Below are positions 28,601 through 40,600 of a stretch of DNA of 64,000 nt, piece after piece. Within the stretch, counting starts at the first letter, position 1, and each line of letters opens with the position of its first letter. The position numbers and the translations under genes are program-made. Below the pieces are notes generated by a model that worked only from the letters and a program-made list of their open reading frames with translations, did no database searches and was not told where the DNA came from. The stretch is taken from NCBI GenBank assembly GCA_950097015.1, contig CATNEN010000038.1:17060001-17124000 (forward strand), given 5' to 3'. Source of the DNA: Macrostomum hystrix. Its lineage: Eukaryota; Platyhelminthes; Macrostomidae.

Positions 28601-31600
28601 TTGTGGTGTCCATTGTGTGGTGTCCATTGTGTGGTGTCTGTATTGTGGTGTCTATTGTGTGGCGTCCATTGTGTGGTGTCTATTATTATTTGGTGTCTAT
28701 TGTGTGGTGTCTATTAATTTGGTATCCATTGTGTGGTATCTGTAATGTGGTGTCTATTGTGTGTTGTCCATTGTGTGGTGTCTGTATTGTGGTGTCTATT
28801 TTGTGGTGTCCATTGTGTGGTGTCCATTGTGTGGTGTCTGTATTGTGGTGTCTATTTTGTGGTGTCCATTGTGTGGCGTCCATTGTGTGGTGTCTATTAT
28901 GTGGTGTCTATTGTGTGGTGTCTATTAATTTGGTATCGATTGTGTGGTGTCTGTAATGTGGTGTCTATTGAGTGGTGTCCATTGTGTGGTGTCTGTAATG
29001 TGGTGTCTATTGTGTGGCGTCCATTGTGTGGCGTCCATTGTGTGGCGTCCATTGTGTGGTGTCCATTGTGTGGTGTCTGTAATGTGGTGTCCATTGTGTG
29101 GCGTCCATTGTGTGGCGTCCATTGTGTGGTGTCAATAATGTGGTGTCCGTTTTTGTGTTGTACATTTTTGCGTTGTCCATTGTGAGGTGTCTATTGAGTG
29201 TTGTCTGTAATGTGGTGTATATTGCGTAGACGTACTGTGTATTTTTTGTGTCTACGAGCTATTTCCTGGTTTCAGTGTGGGTTCTATTGTGTCTACGACA
29301 TCAGACAAAATCTGCTCCTAAGACGGTAGTGTTTTGCTAACTACTAACAGTAGTATTAGTGCTTAAAGCCTAGCGAAGCAAAACAGAAAAGTCTTTCGTA
29401 CGTTTGATCACTTCGTAGGATGACGTGTCGAGAAGTTCGCCAGATGGAGACTTGCCGGTATCTGGCAGGTTGACTTCACCTGAGGATCCGCTTCCGCCGT
29501 AGCCGCCACTGTGCTGCTGCTGCTGCTGTTGCTCTTTGGACTTTGGCTGCAGTAGGCCGATGTTGTAGGCGTCATTGAAAAACTCTGCGGCATATGACGG
29601 ATATGAGGCAAGGTTGATGGACAATCATAACTGGCAAATTTTATGAGACAGTTAAGATACACAGAACATACAGGCGGCTAGGATAAAGACCAGGGACACG
29701 CAGCCAGGACAGACAGCCAGGATAGACACCCAGGACAGGCAGCCAGGACAGACACCCAGAACAGACAGCAAGGACAGACACCCAGGACAGGCAGCCAGGA
29801 CAGACACCCAGGACAGACACCCAGGACAGGCAGCCAGGACAGACACCCAGGACAGACACCCAGGACAGACACCCAGGACAGGCAGCCAGGACAGGCAGCT
29901 AGAACAGACACCCAGAACAGGCAGCAAGGACAGACACCCAGGACAGACACCCAGGACAGGCAGCAAGGGCAGACACCCAAGACAGGCAGCCAGGACGGGC
30001 ACCCAAGACAGGCAGCCAGGACAGACACCCAAGACAGGCAGCCAGGACGGGCACCCAAGACAGGCAGCCAGGACGGGCATCCAAGACAGGCAGCCAGGAC
30101 GGGCACCCAAGACAGGCAGCAAGGACGGGCATCCAAGACAGGCAGCCAGGACGGGCACCCAAGACAGGCAGCCAGGACGGCCACCCAGGACTCACGCAGG
30201 CAAATATTTCCCGGATAAGCGCGCCGTATTCGATCGCACTGCAGCCTCTCAGCGCCGGTGTAATTGACGCAGGTGCAGGGAATCAGGCCGTGTCGCCGCA
30301 AAGCCTCGTAGGACTCCAAGCAGGCGGCCCGCTGGCCGGGACACTTGCTGACGTCCTCGAAGCCGCAGCTGGTGAGGAAAGAGTTGGCGTCTTTGGCGCA
30401 GTCCGGCGTGTCGAAGCAGCGACTTCGACGCTCGAGGCAGCTGCCACCGCGACCGTCGTCAGGCGGTGGGCTGGCTTCGAGCTGGCGGAGTCTGGCGAGG
30501 TAGGCAGCTGACTGGCTCTCTGACGAGCTGCCCCCTTCGCCGACGCCGCCGCTGATGCTGTTGCTGCTTTGAACAGGTTGATTGCCACCAATCGACGTTG
30601 ATGCCGGCTGGGATTCTGTGTCAGTGGATGAAGTTGAAAACGAATTATGCATTGTTTCTATGGCTTCAGCTTAAGTCGGACTCTCAAATTGAAGGTCTGG
30701 GGTTCGATTTCCGACTCCACTGGAACAAATTGTGTTATTTAGCAATGTCCAGCTGTGAACAGAAGAACTACCACGGTACTTTTACCCCTGGGGAATTTCA
30801 ACCCGCTGCCAACTTCACGATAGCTCCCAAACCGAATGACCGATTTTCGTGAAAGTCCACCATTTCGATCCAAATTTTTCGCCCCTTTTGATGAAACAAC
30901 TTTCAACAGCCTTCTGACGTCAGCGTCGTCGAGATATTCAGCGATTTTTATCGCTGAATTAGAGGGTTGTGTGGGGTACTACCAGTCCGTGTACTGAACA
31001 GCCGTACGCAGCATTCAGATGGGCCGCGCAATAGCTGCGTCTGTGCTGTCGGCTGCACATCTGGCTCAACTGGGTTACTTGTCATTTTTCTATCGTCTTA
31101 TATTTATTATTGTATCTCAGGGGTTAGTGCTTAAGACTTCTGACAGAGGTCGGGAGTTCGAATTTTAACTACTCTCACGTCTACAACTATGCTAAGAAAT
31201 ATGCACAGGACTGCATACCTAATGTACTCCCCAGCTCTCTCGGACGCCGGTTGACAGCCGCGTGTCAGCAATGGAATATATTTTTTCCAAACATATCGGC
31301 AGCATCCAAACCCCAACTGAATAGCCGCACAGAACTGCTTTATTCCACGCCAGCCGGAATTATTATTACCCGACGAAATGTCGGTACTCATTTGCAGCTG
31401 AGTAGACTGTGTGCACATCAGGGCAAAGCAGCTTGCCAAAGGCTGCACGAATAGTTCTAGACTAGGTCGGGAGTCGAACCCAGGACCATCTGATTCAGAG
31501 TCCGACACCTTATTGACTGAGCTTTCCGCACTTTTAAATTAAATTAATTAAAAAGAAATATGCGCTTTTTTTGTTTTTAGCCTTCTAGCGCGAATTATTA

Positions 31601-34600
31601 TTATTATTTTAATGAAATCAACGTTTTTTAATTTACAATTTTTAATTTATCTACTTGTAGTAGTAGCCTGAACTCAAGCAGCATTTTGTCCTCGAACTCG
31701 TGACCGACTCCTCCCAGATAATAAGAAAGTCAAACGGACACACAGAGAGCAATAGCAGTTGCAGGCAGGCGAACATGCAAAAACTTTGAAGACATCTTTT
31801 TGACACCCACAAACACCCACATACACACGGCGCCCGCTAGTCATGCCTACACAAATTCTAATAGGCCGAGAGGACCTGATTCAATTAGGAGTCCAAAAAT
31901 CTAGCCATTGCTCAGGGACGGTCAGCGAACGGCGGAAACTTAAAGAGAAAAAAATCTTTAGAGGAGAAATTGGCGGCTGGCCTTCCTAACGACCCGTTTC
32001 TCTCTGTATTTTTGTCTCCCTATTTCCCTCTTTGAGTCGTCAATACGAAGGAATATAGTAAAGGCAAAGTGAACCCTTTCTAAACCAACCGGACCTCGTT
32101 ATAAATTCCGCTTGGCTTGGTACAAAACACTTGCCCTCACCCGCACGCATGCGCAAACACATGCAAGCAAACCGACACTATAAACTTCTCTATAGTGAAG
32201 TTTCTGTCTCCATCAGAATCATTGCTTCGATATTTCCCAGAGAATTGGGATTATTAAAAGGTTGAAACTATCGGCCTGTTTTGGCAATAAATTGTTCACA
32301 ATTTTAATGAAAGCTCTCGGTTTTTATCTCGCTATCTTATCTGCCCATCATATCTGAATCTTGTTCTTCGCTCATGCTCTCACTTTTATCTCAAATCTAT
32401 CATCTATCGATCTCATCTCTCGCTCCCATCTCTCACTCACATCTCTCACCCCGTCTCACACTCACATCTCTCACTTCCATCTCTCACTCCCGTCTGTCCC
32501 TCACATCTCTCACTCCCGTCTCTCACCCACAACTCTCGCTCACATCTCTCACCCACAACTCTCGCTCCCATCTCTCACCCACAACTCTCGCTCACATCTC
32601 TCACACTCTTGTTGTCACTCTATTTCCGTTCACTCTTGTTGTCACTCTATTTCCGTTCACTCTTGTTGTCACTCTATTTCCATTCACTCTTGTTGTCACT
32701 CTATTTCCGTTCACTCTTGTTGTCACTCTATTTCCGTTCACTCTTGTTGTCACTCAAATTCTCTTTCACTATTACTGTTGTCAGTCTATTTCCATTCACT
32801 CTTGCTGTCACTCTATTTCCGTTCACTCTTGTTGTCACTCTATTTCCGTTCACTCTTGTTGTCACTCTATTTCCATTCACTCTTGTTGTCACTCTATTTC
32901 CGTTCACTCTTGTTGTCACTCTATTTCCATTCAATCTTGTTGTCACTCAAATTCTCTTTCACTATTACTGTTGTCAGTCTATTTCCATTCACTCTTGTTG
33001 TCACTCTATTCCCATTCACTCTTGTTGTCTTTCTATTTCCATTCATTCTTGTTGTCACTCTATTTCCATTTACTCTAGTTGTCACTCAAATTCTCTTTCA
33101 CTATTACTGTTGTCAGTCTATTTCCATTCACTCTTGTTGTCACTCTATTCCCATTCACTCTTGTTGTCACTCTTTTTCCATTCATTCTTGTTGTCACTCT
33201 ATTTCCATTCACTCTTGTTGTCAGTCTATTTCCATTCACTCTTGTTGTCACTCTATTTCCATTCACTCTTGTTGTCACTCTATTTCCGTTCACTCTTGTT
33301 GTCAGTCTATTTCCGTTCACTCCTGTTGTCACTCTATTTCCGTTCACTCCTGTTGTCACTCTATTTCCGTTCACTCTTGTTGTCAGTCTATTTCTTTTCA
33401 CTCTTGTTGTCACTCTATTTCCATTCACTCTTGTTGTCACTCTATTTCCATTCACTCTTGTTGTCACTCTATTTCCATTCACTCTTGTTGTCACTCTATT
33501 TCCGTTCACTCTCGTTGTCACTCTATTTCCGTTCACTCTTGTTGTCACTCTATTTCCATTCACTCTTGTTGTCACTCTATTTCCGTTCACTCTTGTTGTC
33601 ACTCTATTTCCGTTCACTCTTGTTGTCACTCAAAGTCTCTTTCACTATTACTGTTGTCACTCTATTTCCATTCAGTCTTGTTGTCACTCTATTTCCATTC
33701 AGTCTTGTTGTCACTCTATTTCCATTCAGTCTTGTTGTCACTCTATTTCCATTCAGTCTTGTTGTCACTCTATTTCCATTCACTCTTGTTGTCACTCTAT
33801 TTCCATTCACTCTTGTTGTCACTCTATTTCCATTCACTGTTGCTGTCACTCTATTTAACTTTCACTCTTGTTTTTTTCAAAATATAATGAAAGAAAACAT
33901 TTTCCTAAGTAATGAACATCCAAGACCACACCCAAGGCCACCGGTTTAAGAAGCAGTTTTTGAGTACACTAAAGCAGACCCTAATTGCGTGCGCTGTCTC
34001 CAGGCATGGAATTTATCGAGCACGCCAAGATAAGGAACTGTCCAATTAAATCCCATTTCCTGCTTTCGCAATAATACAATTTCATTTGAGTGAAAGTCAA
34101 TTTCTGGAACATTAACCGCCAGGTCAACTCTTAGTTGGCATTATATTTCTTTCGGAGCTGAGAGCCACAAAACTAGATTAATGCCAAACAGGCTCACAGA
34201 AAGAATCGCTGATTGGCGGGTCCACCTGTCTCCAAGGCGGAATGAAAGGGACAGCAGAGCACTGACTAGCGCCAGTTTGAGCAATATTAGACGGCTGAAA
34301 AATATTTTGCGATGACTCATTAGAGTAGAGACAGATACATTCTGGTCACTGTCAACTGGGTTGCTAAGGTTGGGTGGGCACTAGAAAAAAACGGTTGACC
34401 TTTTATTGACGACGACATTGACCCGTAGCATCTGTTGCAGCTTAACTCTATCCTATAATTAATCTACTTTGACATTCTGTCATCTAATTGTCAGCCATCT
34501 GCCCCAGCTCTACTGTGAGTTCCCCTGTCTTCTCTGATCTATTGCGTCTCCAAATACAATCCTGATCCCACTGATTCTCTCCTCTCAGCCCCACTCTCCC

Positions 34601-37600
34601 TCTGATCTCCACTCTCCCTCTGATCTCCACTCTCCCTCTGATCTCCACTCTCTCTCATCTCCACTCTCCCTCTGATCTCCACTCTCCCTCTCATCTCTAC
34701 TCTCTCTCTCATCTCCACTCTCCCTCTGATCTCCACTCTCTCTCATCTCCACTCTACCTCTCATCTCCACTCAGTGTCCTCTCTCCTCTCTCCCGCTCTC
34801 TCTCTCCCTCTCTCCCGCTCTCTCTCTCCCTCTCTCTCAGGCCAGCACCGGCGTCTCGTACGACCGAGTCAGTGCCACGGAGTTGAGTGAGTGTGGATTG
34901 AGTTGCGGGGCGCTGCCGAATCGATTACGATATGTTGAGATTGAAAGCTGGATTTGAACAAGCGCCTATTGCCTAATGGCTAGAGCGCCAGGCTAGACTC
35001 TACTGATGAGCTCCAATAAGAGCGAAACGCGTCTGGAGTTGCCTTGGTTCGAATCCTGATTTCAATTTTTTCGATACATATCGGAATCGATTCCAACATT
35101 AGATTTTTGTAATTCAATGGGCAGTGTCCTCTCTCCTCTCTCCCGCTCTCATCTCTACTCTCTCTCTCATCTCCACTCTCTCTCTCATCTCCACTCTCTC
35201 TCTCATCTCCACTCTCCCTCTCATCTCCACTCTCCCTCTGATCTCCACTCTCCCTCTCATCTCTACTCTCTCTCTCATCTCCACTCTCCCTCTGATCTCC
35301 ACTCTCTCTCTCATCTCCACTCTCCCTCTGATCTCCACTCTCCCTCTCATCTCTACTCTCTCTCTCTCATCTCCACTCTCCCTCTGATCTCCACTCTCTC
35401 TCTCATCTCCACTCTCCCTCTGATCTCCACTCTCTCTCATCTCCACTCTCTCTCTCATCTCCACTCTCCTTCTGATCTCCACTCTCCCTCTCATCTCTAC
35501 TCTCTCTCTCATCTCCACTCTCCCTCTGATCTCCACTCTCTCTCATCTCCACTGTCTCTCTCATCTCCAGTCTCCCTCTCATCTGATCTATTATATCTAC
35601 TATTTATTCTAATTTAACTCTGCCTCTCGCTGTAATCTCTCTCTTTAAAAGGGACACAGGCTGATAAGGGGCATGTTTAGTCTATGAAAGCAAAGAAAAC
35701 AACCAATTAACAAGGCGGCAGATTTTAGTCTACGGAGAGTTCTTGTCATACCGGAAGCAAAATGTGATACTCGTAGCTATTTTAAAACTTAGCCATTTAT
35801 CCCAGACAGAGGGAGATAGTGCGGTTGGTTAATTAGAAGACAGTTCTTGTCTGCACTGCTAGCTCCAGGGGGTTGTCAAGCGAAAAGCTTTGCCCAGAAA
35901 TATTCATTTTGGCATCTGAAAACCGCCTTATAGGCTGAGAAGAAATAATAAGTATTTCTCTGTTCCGTCTTCCAGTTAGCAAAGCCAGTCATTTTTTTCA
36001 AACCCTTGGCGAGTAACTAGCACCTAAGAGTTTAAGAGGGCCACTTCTACTTCAAATGGAGAATTGCCGACAATAAATTAGTTGAGTAGATATGATCGGT
36101 TCGTATGAATAGTATGAGTTGTTTATTAATATTGGCGCGCACAGGTGTCTCACCCTGGCTTCTCGAGTATCTCGAGTCGCGTTGTGTTGAGAAAAGGGGG
36201 AATTAACACTGGCGTACAGTAGCTTTGCTAAGCCGCTTTTACAAGAGCCACATATGCAGACAAATGCATAGAGTGGAGAAAGACTGAGAGGGTGGAGAAA
36301 GACTGAGAGGGTGGAGAAAGAAGGGGAGAGAGTGGAGAAAGATGGAGAGAGAGTGGAGAAAGACTGAGAGGGTGGAGAAAGAAGGGGAGAGAGTGGAGAA
36401 AGATGGAGAGAGAGTGGAGAAAGAAGGGGAGAAAGAGGAGAAAGATGGAGAGAGAGTGGAGAAAGACTGAGAGGGTAGAGAAAGAAGGGGAGAGAGTGGA
36501 GAAAGATGGAGAGAGAGTGGAGAAAGACTGAGAGGGTGGAGAAAGAAGGGGAGAGAGTGGAGAAAGATGGAGAGAGAGTGGAGAAAGACTGAGAGGGTGG
36601 AGAAAGAAGGGGAGAGAGTGGAGAAAGAAGGGGAGAGAGTGGAGAAAGAAGGAGAGAGTGGAGAAAGAGAGACAGAGGGTGGAGAAAGAAGGGGAGAGAG
36701 TGGAGAAAGAAGGGGAGAGAGTGGAGAAAGAAGGAGAGAGTGGAGAAAGAGAGACAGAGAGTGGAGAAAGACTGAGAGGGTGGAGAAAGAAGGGGAGAGA
36801 GTGGAGAAAGAAGGGGAGAGAGTGGAGAAAGAAGGAGAGAGTGGAGAAAGAGAGACAGAGGGTGGAGAAAGAAGGGGAGAGAGTGGAGAAAGAAGGGGAG
36901 AGAGTGGAGAAAGAAGGAGAGAGTGGAGAAAGAGAGACAGAGAGTGGAGAAAGAAAGAGAGAGTGGAGAAAGAGAGACAGAGAGTGGAGAAAGAGGGGCA
37001 GAGAGTGGATAAAGAGGGAGGGAGATAGAATGGATAAAGAGGGTAGATTTGAAAAATACGAAGTTAGCAAGATTGGATAATCCGAAAAATGGACAGATTA
37101 TATAAAAATCCTGCTTGAATTTGGGTCATGGATAAGAATCAAAGCGAAGTGTTCTGCAATAATCTTAAACTTATCTACGATTTATAATCACAAGATTGAA
37201 AGTTACTAATTGGAATGATCATTAAACGGAGGCCTAGCCGTTACGCAATGTCATTAGGCATCAACTTGTAGGTCGGCATTATTTCCTTTGATCTAGTTGC
37301 GCAAAGTTCACCTTTATTCTAGTCGGCAAATCAATTAGTGCGTGCCTGTCAAAACACTCGCGGTACAGGCATGTTGTGGGCGCTCGTTATCTCCCGATAG
37401 CCTACACTATATGTTATATTTAATTCGGTTATAATAAATGGGGAAATACCAAATGTAAAATAGAATGCATAAGCCGAGATTAGATAGAACTAGATAAGAT
37501 TAGGTAGGATGAAATGAGATAAGATGAGATGAAACAAAATGATGAGACAATATTATATGAAATGTCGAGGACTGATATGAGATTAGATAACTGATAGTAT

Positions 37601-40600
37601 GATTTAAAGGAGAGATAAGCTGAGAAATGCTGAGGTGACATGAGATGAGATAAGATGAGATGAGACGAGATAAGATGAGATGAGATGAGATGAGATAAGA
37701 TGACATGACATGAGATGAGATAAGGTGAGATGAGATGAGATGAGATAAGGCAGGCAGCCGAAGTGTCTAGAGGTAGCTGAGATGAGATCAAATCAACAAG
37801 TCAGACCTTTCGGCCGGTCTCCAATCTCAGCCGGAGGCAGCGTGGGCGGCGACCGCGGCGCGTCGCAGGCGTGCCTGAAGATGAAATGCCAGACAGTCAT
37901 GCAGCGCTCATAATTGGCAGGTGGTTGAATTGTAGCCGGGCAGAAGCAGTATAGCATGGGCTCAATCAAGTGCAGTTGGCGCAGGTGTTCGAGGCAGATC
38001 TTCAACTCCTTGGGCTGGTGCAGCTGGCATTGATCGGCTGTGGGATTTGGTTTGTTTTTGGGGATTGATTTCGCTTTAAATTAGTAGCCTAGGTGTCATT
38101 TCTGATGTCATTGCGTTTCGACACACTTCTGACACATTATTTTTCACTTTCTATGTGAATTTATGAGTTCAAATGTGATTTTTCTAATATAGTTTGCTTT
38201 CTTTGACGTGATTTTACCATTTTTAGGACGTCATTTTGTGATTTCTGACGCTTTTTTTTTAATTCTGACGCCATTTTGTATTTTCCGACGTAATTTTGTA
38301 ATTTTCAATATCATTTTTTAATATTATTTTACATTTTTGCGTATTTAATGTCGTTAAACATTAACTCCTGGTGTCGTATGAAGTTTTTCACCAGCTGGGA
38401 CTAGTCCGGACAGATCTGCACTTTATCGGCAAGAATTGTGTGAGAGGAATATCATCTGATCTGACACTTCTTGGTTTTAGGCGAGTTGGCCAGGCTAGAT
38501 CTGCGCGAGAAAAATCACACTCAGAGCTTTCTGGTCCCGTGGGAGGCGAGGATATGAGAATGGTCTCAAAAATTCAACTGCTTGAGATTGGGAATCGGGC
38601 GGTTCATTTTGAGTCAAGCGCCAGAAAAAAATTGGCAAACATAGGAAAATGGGAGAAAAGAGAGGAGAGACAGATAAGAGGGGAGATTTTGTAAGGAAAA
38701 ATGTACTGATCTCAAATCCCAGTCTGTAATCCTTATAGGTTGTAGATCCCGATCCCAGATCCCAATCCCGATCCCAGATCCCGATCCCAGATCCCGATCC
38801 CAGATCCCGATCCCAGATCCCAGATCCCGATCCCAGATCCCAGATCCCGATCCCAGATCCGGATGATGCTGATCAACCATTTGTAATCCGGTATCTAAAA
38901 TCAGGGACCCGCTAATCCACATAGAGGGCAAAAAAGTGACAAGATAAACGAGCTCCCAGTCGGAAAATGTCAAGCATATTACACGGAATTTGTTCAATTT
39001 CCCGTCACCTCATCACTCATTCTTGTTTTGTTCGTCGCACAAAAAACGCACTACCCGGCCACTGTTGGCCAAACTAAATTGATTTTGAGCTCAAAATAAA
39101 ATGATGAATTGTGCGACAGCCGGGTAGGGGTGCCCAAAATCCCACAGAATCAAAGCCAATCAAATTTGCTCAGGAGCTATGCAGCGATGCAATTGTGAAG
39201 TAGCTTAGAAGTGGAGTCGGGGACAGATAGATTGAGCAGTTAATCCTCGAGTTTCCAGGGCCAAAGCATTCTCCCTTCGAATGGGGGATTTTTTTAGGCT
39301 TAACTCCAAAGCTGTAGGGTCTAGTTGCGAAGGGATGAATCTAGCTCAGACGTGTAGAAGCACCGTTTAAGTAGATGGCCTATGAAACAATGTCAACAGA
39401 AAGTTTTATTGCACTTGTTAAAACCAATGCTTACATTTTTGTACTCAAATCTTACATGCGGAAGGGAAAATATTCTATAAGATTTGATAGGTCTTTATAG
39501 TAAATCCCGATTGTGGAAATAGAGTTTCATTCTGATCCTAAGTCGCCAAGATGAAACCCGAATTTTCCGATTCTTATCCCACTTCCCAATCCAACCTTCT
39601 AAATACTGATCCCAGATTCCAAATACTGATCCCAAATTCCAAATACTGATCCCAGATTCGAATACTGATCCCAGATTCCGAATACTGACCCCAGATACTA
39701 AATACTGATCCCAGATTCCAAATACTGATCCCAGATTCTAATACTTGATCCCAAATTCCGAATACTGATCCCAGATTCCAAATACTGTTCCCTGATTCTA
39801 AATACTGATCCCAAATACCGAATACTGATCCCAAATACCGAATACTGATCCCAGATTCCGAATACTGACCCCAGATTCCAAATACTGATCCCAGATTCCA
39901 AATACTGATCCCAGATTCCGAATACTGATCCCAGATTTCAAATACTGATCCCAGATTCCAAATACTGATCCCAGATTCCGAATACTGATCCCAGATTTTA
40001 AATACTGATCCCAGATTCCAAATCCTGATCCCAGATTCCAAATACTGATCCCAGATTCCAAATACTGATCCTAGATTCCAAATACTGATCCCAGATTCCA
40101 AATCCTGATCCCAGATTCCGAATACTGATCCCAGATTCCAAATACTGATCCCAGATTCCAAATACTGATCCCAGATTCCAAATCCTGATCCCAGATTTCA
40201 AATACTGATCCCAGATACCGAATACTGATCCCAGATTTTAAATACTGATCCCAGATTCCAAATCCTGATCCCAGATTCCAAATACTGATCCCAGATTCCA
40301 AATACTGATCCTAGATTCCAAATACTGATCCCAGATTCCAAATCCTGATCCCAGATTCCGAATACTGATCCCAGATTCCAAATCCTGATCCCAGATTCCA
40401 AATACTGATCCCAGATTCCAAATACTGATCCTAGATTCCAAATACTGATCCCAGATTCCAAATCCTGATCCCAGATTCCGAATACTGATCCCAGATTTCA
40501 AATACTGATCCCAGATTCCAAATCCTGATCCCAGATTTCAAATACTGATCCCAGATACCGAATACTGATCCCAGATTTTAAATACTGATCCCAGATTCCA

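Noticed and set aside
26886-28745. 619-aa open frame rich in Cys, Val and Trp
   Set aside because: It is the translation of the 84-bp higher-order repeat. The unit is divisible by 3 and has no stops, so several frames on both strands are equally open.
31455-31538. tRNA-Gln gene on the minus strand
   Set aside because: Boxes and a Gln-type loop are present, but the anticodon stem does not pair well and a SINE body follows directly.
32361-33949. 446-508-aa frames in the 33-kb array
   Set aside because: Pyrimidine-rich 27-bp repeat artefacts, open in several frames.
38371-38694. 107-aa plus-strand frame
   Set aside because: No recognised domain; it lies in an intron of the receptor gene and lacks exon borders.
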